This document shows, piece by piece, positions 4,896 through 5,092 of a stretch of DNA of 5,092 bases; within the stretch, counting starts at the first letter, position 1, and each line of letters opens with the position of its first letter. The translations under genes and the position numbers were made by a program. The notes below the pieces were generated by a model, which saw nothing but the letters and a program-made list of their open reading frames with translations, searched no databases and was not told the DNA's origin. Source of the stretch: CAZOZP01 sp964584325 (lineage in GTDB: Bacteria > Bacteroidota > Ignavibacteria > Ignavibacteriales > Melioribacteraceae); assembly GCA_964584325.1 (NCBI GenBank), contig CAZOZP010000113.1:1-5092 (forward strand). The letters are read 5' to 3'.

Positions 4896-5092
4896 TAAAC
4901 AGTTTTCCTTAAAACATTAAAATGAAAAGAGAAATATGCTATTCCAAATAGGATAAAATTTCGGATAATCATCCCATATCCAAATTTGGAAGAAATAGCC
5001 GAGCCGAAGCATCCGCAAACTACGTCAAGTTCCATCCATGTACCAATAATGCTAATGAATAAAAAGACAGCAAATAGTGAAACCACCAACGT
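4895..5092 (-). CDS. MauE/DoxX-like redox-associated membrane protein, C-terminal part, cut by window edge
   Basis: Only the last 65 residues are visible; the frame is open to the window edge, so the TTG at 5089 need not be the start. A membrane helix (about 2-18) is followed by ELDVVCGCFGSAISSKFGYG, then an R-N-F and a second helix (about 42-56). The C-G-C-F-G motif followed by a short loop, G-x-x-x-x-R-N and a last helix is typical of the MauE/DoxX-like family. That family includes MauE of methylamine dehydrogenase maturation and relatives thought to carry electrons for disulfide formation. Translation of the ligase-like gene appears coupled through a one-base overlap (TAGTG). A role in oxidising the cysteines of the downstream peptide, together with the CSKC protein, is an attractive inference without direct proof. 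Confidence 0.78.
   Translation of the reverse strand, partial: TLVVSLFAVFLFISIIGTWMELDVVCGCFGSAISSKFGYGMIIRNFILFGIAYFSFHFNVLRKTV

Noticed and set aside
1..5092. CRISPR array, tRNA, rRNA or intact insertion sequence
   Set aside because: No regularly spaced repeats, cloverleaf, rRNA motif or transposase-like frame was seen on either strand.

Overview
The window is an AT-rich stretch in which every supported gene lies on the minus strand, so the transcriptional order runs from base 5092 down to base 1. The gene content suggests a Bacteroidota-type genome, possibly from the Ignavibacteria side. It includes a 6-bladed beta-propeller lipoprotein of the kind common in that phylum, a short peptide with an NVEALA-like leader, a MauE/DoxX-type membrane protein, and an O-antigen-ligase-like protein with a TPR tail. 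Clear Shine-Dalgarno sequences in front of several genes are less usual for classical Bacteroidia. No species can be named from the sequence.

Layout in transcriptional order. (1) 5092-4895: C-terminal end of a MauE/DoxX-like redox membrane protein with a CGCFG motif, cut by the window edge. (2) 4895-3027: a polytopic Wzy/WaaL-type O-antigen ligase/polymerase family protein with C-terminal TPR-like helices, overlapping gene 1 by one base. (3) 2997-2665: a 110-residue secreted peptide precursor behind a near-perfect Shine-Dalgarno. It has an NVEALA-like leader and a core with two matching C-x6-C motifs. (4) 2556-1543: a lipoprotein with a 6-bladed beta-propeller. (5) 1511-1098: a two-TM protein with a possible PH-like domain. 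(6) 1101-592: a membrane-anchored thioredoxin-like protein with CSKC, overlapping gene 5 by four bases. (7) 591-278: no intact recognised gene. This stretch holds a three-copy 10-bp motif that can form two mutually exclusive hairpins, followed by the C-terminal remnant of an ABC transporter ATPase. (8) 277-1: the N-terminal 92 residues of a type I signal peptidase, cut by the window edge.

The most interesting reading is that the Cys-rich peptide is the product of a small export and maturation locus. Two redox proteins (MauE-like and the CxxC protein) could form or check its disulfides. The signal peptidase could cut its leader, the O-antigen-ligase-like protein could modify it or be unrelated, and the propeller lipoprotein could act at the surface. 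This is inference from adjacency; each family assignment is supported at a different level. The segment from about 280 to 3000 looks more AT-rich than the 5' two thirds of the ligase gene and ends in a broken ABC gene beside inverted repeats. That is what an accessory cassette inserted into, or rearranged within, an older operon would look like.
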